Assembly: GCF_013373865.1 (NCBI RefSeq)
Contig: NC_050470.1
Coordinates: 28,426,856 to 28,490,855, forward strand
Origin: Monomorium pharaonis
Taxonomy: Eukaryota; Arthropoda; Insecta; Hymenoptera; Formicidae
Reading direction: 5' to 3'
Length of the DNA: 64,000 bases
The stretch's first letter is position 1. The number at the start of each line of letters is the position of its first letter. Shown piece after piece: positions 60,048 through 64,000 of this stretch. A program made the position numbers and the translations under genes. The notes beneath the pieces were generated by a model. The model was not told the origin of the DNA. It did not search any database and was given only the letters and a program-made list of their open reading frames with translations.

Positions 60048-60977
60048 TCATACATTCCGGTAGGTTGTCATAAAGATAACCAGAATTGTGTGCGAATTCG
60101 CTGGGAGTTTCTCGATACCTGTACGGCATCGATAATTTAGTTGCCTGATTCCAGCCTGCGTGGGATAGGTTTTGTTTATGTTATGCGTCGTTCTCTCGTA
60201 ACGAGGCGACCTGCAGTACGATTCGCACGGCGTAATTGGCATCGACGTACTCGTGACGAAACGCGCGGTGCAGCATACACACACGGGGAAGCGTAAAAAC
60301 AAATTAGCAAGCTGCCGTCCATGTAGATGACTGTAACGCGAGTGCGTGATTTGAAAGTGCGATAGGCTGCCCCGCGCCCGTCCCCTCGCCCATCCTTTCG
60401 TCTCTCCCCGTATGACAGCCAGGAAATTGGGTCGTCGAAAACCATCGATCTTCGCGATGTGTGTACACGTAGCCGGCGACCAGCTGATCGACGCTCCCCT
60501 CCCGGGTTCAACGGCCTCCTGTTCGCCAACTAGATATTTGTGCCTACTTAAAGTGTTTGCACGACCGGTGGACACCTCGCTGCAAAATAAACGCGGCGTC
60601 TCCGCCGCGCCGTTGCACTTATGCAAGTGCGTCTTTGCACATCGCTCCATCGCGATGTTACGTTTCAACGTGGCTCGCGTCGATGACTCCTCGTGGACAA
60701 ACGTCCCCTTAATTTGAGTGCGCAAATATTTTACCGCCGACGACGTTTCACGTCCCCGCCCTCTCGCGAGATCCCGATATCGAATCGTTGTTTTTGCAAG
60801 GAGATCGTACAGAGATCTGCCCGGCGGTACAACACACGACTGTTTACGGACTTTCTCAAAACTACCACATCGAACATTACTTGGCCAATGATATGGATAA
60901 GCAGAAAATTGTTCCTTACGATTAGCACCTGTTATTTGAAGTTCTAAGAGCAATTTTGGAAATAAATAAAAAAACAT
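60048..60977 (-). CDS. Longest single open frame (309 codons); doubtful gene
   Basis: An uninterrupted - strand frame from ATG at 60977 to 60048. The block is GC- and CpG-rich, so stop codons are scarce, and other frames of 60-117 codons overlap on both strands. Composition is rich in Arg, Ser, Thr and Cys without hydrophobic periodicity, recognisable motif or domain. I think it is most likely a chance frame in a regulatory island. Confidence 0.12.
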   Translation of the reverse strand: MFFYLFPKLLLELQITGANRKEQFSAYPYHWPSNVRCGSFEKVRKQSCVVPPGRSLYDLLAKTTIRYRDLARGRGRETSSAVKYLRTQIKGTFVHEESSTRATLKRNIAMERCAKTHLHKCNGAAETPRLFCSEVSTGRANTLSRHKYLVGEQEAVEPGRGASISWSPATCTHIAKIDGFRRPNFLAVIRGETKGWARGRARGSLSHFQITHSRYSHLHGRQLANLFLRFPVCVCCTARFVTSTSMPITPCESYCRSPRYERTTHNINKTYPTQAGIRQLNYRCRTGIEKLPANSHTILVIFMTTYRNV

Positions 60978-60979
60978 AT

Positions 60980-63900
60980 ATATTTAATAATGTAAAATCT
61001 AAATACAGATATCTCGTTTTTCCAAGACTTTGATCATAAATCGAATTGATCATAAGTCGAACAGCATTATGAAATGCACCAAACTGCAACTATTGTATAC
61101 ACACAGTAGAAAAACAGTTTAATATATCCGAATGTTACTTTAACGTAATGTAATTGTGTTATTTCAATATTTTATAAAAAATATAATTTACACGTAACTT
61201 ATAGGTAAATGAATAAATATTAAATATATACAAAAAAGAATTAGCAGTTTTGAAACGTAAAGTCTACGATAAATGAATAAAATGTAGATTAGAAATTTAT
61301 GTTGATCTCTCGTGATACTTCTTAACAAAAATCGTTGCGAGGTTGTCTAAGAGTTCCATAGTTTCCGTCAGGAGGTTTTCGCTAATTTCTCACACGTGCA
61401 TGAATAACGAACGAAATGGATCAGATTGACTTCTTCGACGGGTGTCAATTACAAATCTGCTCGTACGCGTCGGGGATTTCACACGAGTTATGTGCGCCGG
61501 CTTTTTATCTCTTTCCTTCGAGAGTCAGTTCGCACGAGAATTCGCAGATTCGGCACTCGCGCGAACGTGGTCGTGCGGCCGACGACCGCGACTTTCTCCT
61601 CTTATGCTAATTTCGTTAATATGCTATTTTCACGATTCTTGTACCCCGGCCCACGTCATTGTGCCGGTGTTCGGCATGCGAGAGAGAAGAAAAATATTCC
61701 CCAAAGCTATGATAATTGATGGCAGCCCAGTGACGTTATTACGTAAAATTACATCGGTCGCCGTACCGCCGCGACGAGCTTACTTAATAAAATTGGAAAA
61801 CTCATTTCCAACTTACTTTAATCACGCGTAAGAAATGGAAATGGCCGAAAGTTATTACTCGTTATTGTCTGGGTGTATTATCTGCCTATCAAGTCGAACG
61901 TACTGTACGGTTTTAAAAGCGGCGGTTATTTTTTTTCTGGAGATGACATGTTGCGATAACAATATTCCGTCTTGCTTCAAGAAATGCATAATTACATAAG
62001 TAACGTAAGTATCATATTTTATCGATGCAGAAGAACATCACACAGATGCGTGAGCGTGATATACTAATCGAATAGTCGTTTATGAAACGGGTTTAATCAT
62101 CAACAAATTCAGCCGTTTCTGTAAGTCAGGTCAGGAGAAATTAGCTTCCTCGTTAAATATGCAATCTGACGATTCTTTGACATTTATATCCTGTTTTTTT
62201 ATCTTACTCACGATTTTAAGTATTTTAGAAATATTTATTGCATTCGAGTAAGAGATATACTGACCAGCTGTATTTAAACATTACATTTTTAACATGTATT
62301 CAGAAAGGTTCTATGCTTTTTGAATAGATTTATGCATGAAATAATGATAAAATACTGACAATAGTAGTGCATCTTAAATATACATACAAAGAGAAAAAAA
62401 TTTGCATAATTTGCAGAAGATCTATAGGTGTAACTATCAATATAAAATCTAGCTATAAAAATAAAAAATTTAATTACTCTAATCAGAATTTTGATTGGTA
62501 ATATCAAAATACACTTTATATGTATTCTTTGTATAACAAACTATTTTTCTAAATGTATCAGAAAGAAAAATTAAAAGACTTTATGATCACTCTAATATTG
62601 GTGATATCGCAGTAATAAAAAAATTAATTACATATATAAACAAAAGATTTTACGGGATTTCAGATTTTCGTCTACAATTTATTCCCTGGGCTTCTGAAAC
62701 GAGAGAACGCAACGTAAAAGTTTCGACCGCAGAGTCGTGTCTTATCAGTGAGACACGATCTTACTAAAGCGTCTATCTACGTGGAGCTCTTGCCTATCGG
62801 ATAGGGTGAGCGTGATAGCCCTTCTTGCAGCATGGAATGTGCAGGCTGGTTTATTTTTTTCGTATGAGGTTTGCCCCTTGGACAAAACAATCGTCGTCGG
62901 GTTACATGTTGTTTTCCAGTACGTTGACATCAACAGGTTGCGACAATCAAACAAAGAAGTTTTTAACAAATTAATAACAAATATTATAATGTTACTTGTT
63001 ATAATACTGTGATTTGAAATGACCATCGTATGAGAGTTGCGTGTCGGCTTTTTGTGCCAGAGATTCAGATTCAAATATCTTTCAAGTACCTTTGCTAAGA
63101 CCGTCACTGTGGAACATGCATAGGCATGCATCAAAATCACCATGATCTTCAATCAAAAAGGACTAGCGAGAAAGAAAGATAATAACAGATTTTGCATTGT
63201 TTATACATCTTTTCTTTCAATTTTCATTATTTGATGCAAAATACAAATGGCAGACTTTTAATTCTAGGCCATAATCTGTCGAATTTTCAAGAATATTGCA
63301 ACAGAGGTCCAGTCGCAGAATTAAAAAAACCGCGTACGGATTTGAAAACAGTTTTAAGGATAATTAATCTTGAAAAAAATTAACGAAATGCTCATAAACC
63401 TAATTGATTAATAGCTGTATGGTTCTAGCTGTCTTATGATAAGATGGATCGTGACGATATCGATTACGATCGCGGCGCCGAGAGGAATCGCAGAAAGAAG
63501 TCCTCCCGACTTATTCCGAAGAAAAAAAAATGGATCGGACCTCGATCGATCGGTTTCTCCGAGTGGTTCGGCCAGTGCCGTAGCAAGTGACATCCGCGGT
63601 GCCGATGCGAGAGTCGAGTTCGTTGCCCCGTGAAAGAAGACGGGCGCACCGGCCCCGTCTGCGTTTCTGGGTTTCTGCTCGCTTGCGAGTGCCAGCATCG
63701 CGCCTCCTACACGCGTTTCGTAAGATGCACGCGAGGACTCTCGTCTGGTACCATATCGTACCGAAAGCACGAAACCTCGTAAAAGTGCGGCGCGAATGGG
63801 CGCGAACAGGACCAGCGAAAATTAGGTTCGGCGACGACGCGACGGCTCGGCAGGGGATTATGAAACCGACTGTGATTGATTAAACACGAAAATGCAGTAT

Positions 63901-64000
63901 AACGTTCGGGTGGATCGTTCCTGCGTTGAGACACACACGTTCGGGTCAACCGCTAAAGTCTAATTTATACAACAAAATATTAAATAAACATATGTATTCG
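60980..64000. other. Right end of window: alternating AT-rich and GC-rich DNA
   Basis: GC-rich islands occur at about 61330-61800 and 63430-63950; both have overlapping frames. A 135-codon - strand frame at 62745-63152 overlaps a 68-codon + strand frame (62806-63012). Neither has a recognisable motif or clear splice context. Remaining DNA is AT-rich with nothing identified. Confidence 0.45.

Noticed and set aside
1..64000. tRNA, rRNA or CRISPR features
   Set aside because: By eye I saw no tRNA B-box in a cloverleaf context, no rRNA-like sequence and no regularly spaced repeat array. A covariance-model scan would be needed to exclude a tRNA.

Overview
The window looks like insect nuclear DNA, most likely from a hymenopteran and quite possibly an ant. 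It is AT-rich, with scattered GC- and CpG-rich islands, many microsatellites, and numerous short inverted-repeat (MITE-like) elements. Its genes are split by GT-AG introns. I could not run a search, so the species is not determined and family assignments rest on motif recognition.

Two genes can be assembled exon by exon with intact reading frame and splice sites. Both are cytochrome P450s of ecdysteroid metabolism. CYP18A1 (+ strand, 5 coding exons, 16958-22224, 563 aa) is the ecdysteroid 26-hydroxylase/oxidase that inactivates 20-hydroxyecdysone. CYP306A1, the Halloween gene phantom (- strand, 7 coding exons, 48110-30660, 505 aa), is the ecdysteroid 25-hydroxylase needed to make ecdysone. 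They face each other tail to tail with about 8.4 kb between stop codons, so a biosynthetic and a catabolic step of the same hormone pathway sit side by side. Their linkage is known in other arthropods. CYP306A1 has a 14.2 kb first intron filled with repeats.

Layout: 1-8.9 kb is AT-rich non-coding DNA with microsatellites and small inverted repeats; 9.0-9.6 kb holds a possible small TATA-driven gene; 10.3-16.4 kb is non-coding, with receptor-like inverted repeats near 13.0 kb; 16.4-22.2 kb is CYP18A1; 22.2-29.5 kb is intergenic; 29.56-29.71 kb is a candidate + strand signal-peptide exon; 30.66-48.11 kb is CYP306A1; 48.2-50.1 kb is a repeat-rich segment upstream of CYP306A1 containing a perfect 64-bp inverted pair. 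From 50.2 to 58.1 kb there are several exon-like islands that I cannot assign. From 59 to 64 kb there are GC-rich islands with a possible promoter and only weak open frames.

The most noteworthy points are: an acidic tandem repeat inserted near the end of CYP18A1; an inverted-repeat element 8 bp from a CYP306A1 splice acceptor; a 57-bp-arm hairpin in CYP306A1 intron 1; the 64-bp perfect inverted repeat upstream of CYP306A1; and candidate unannotated exons at 29.6, 50.3, 50.5 and 57.1 kb.
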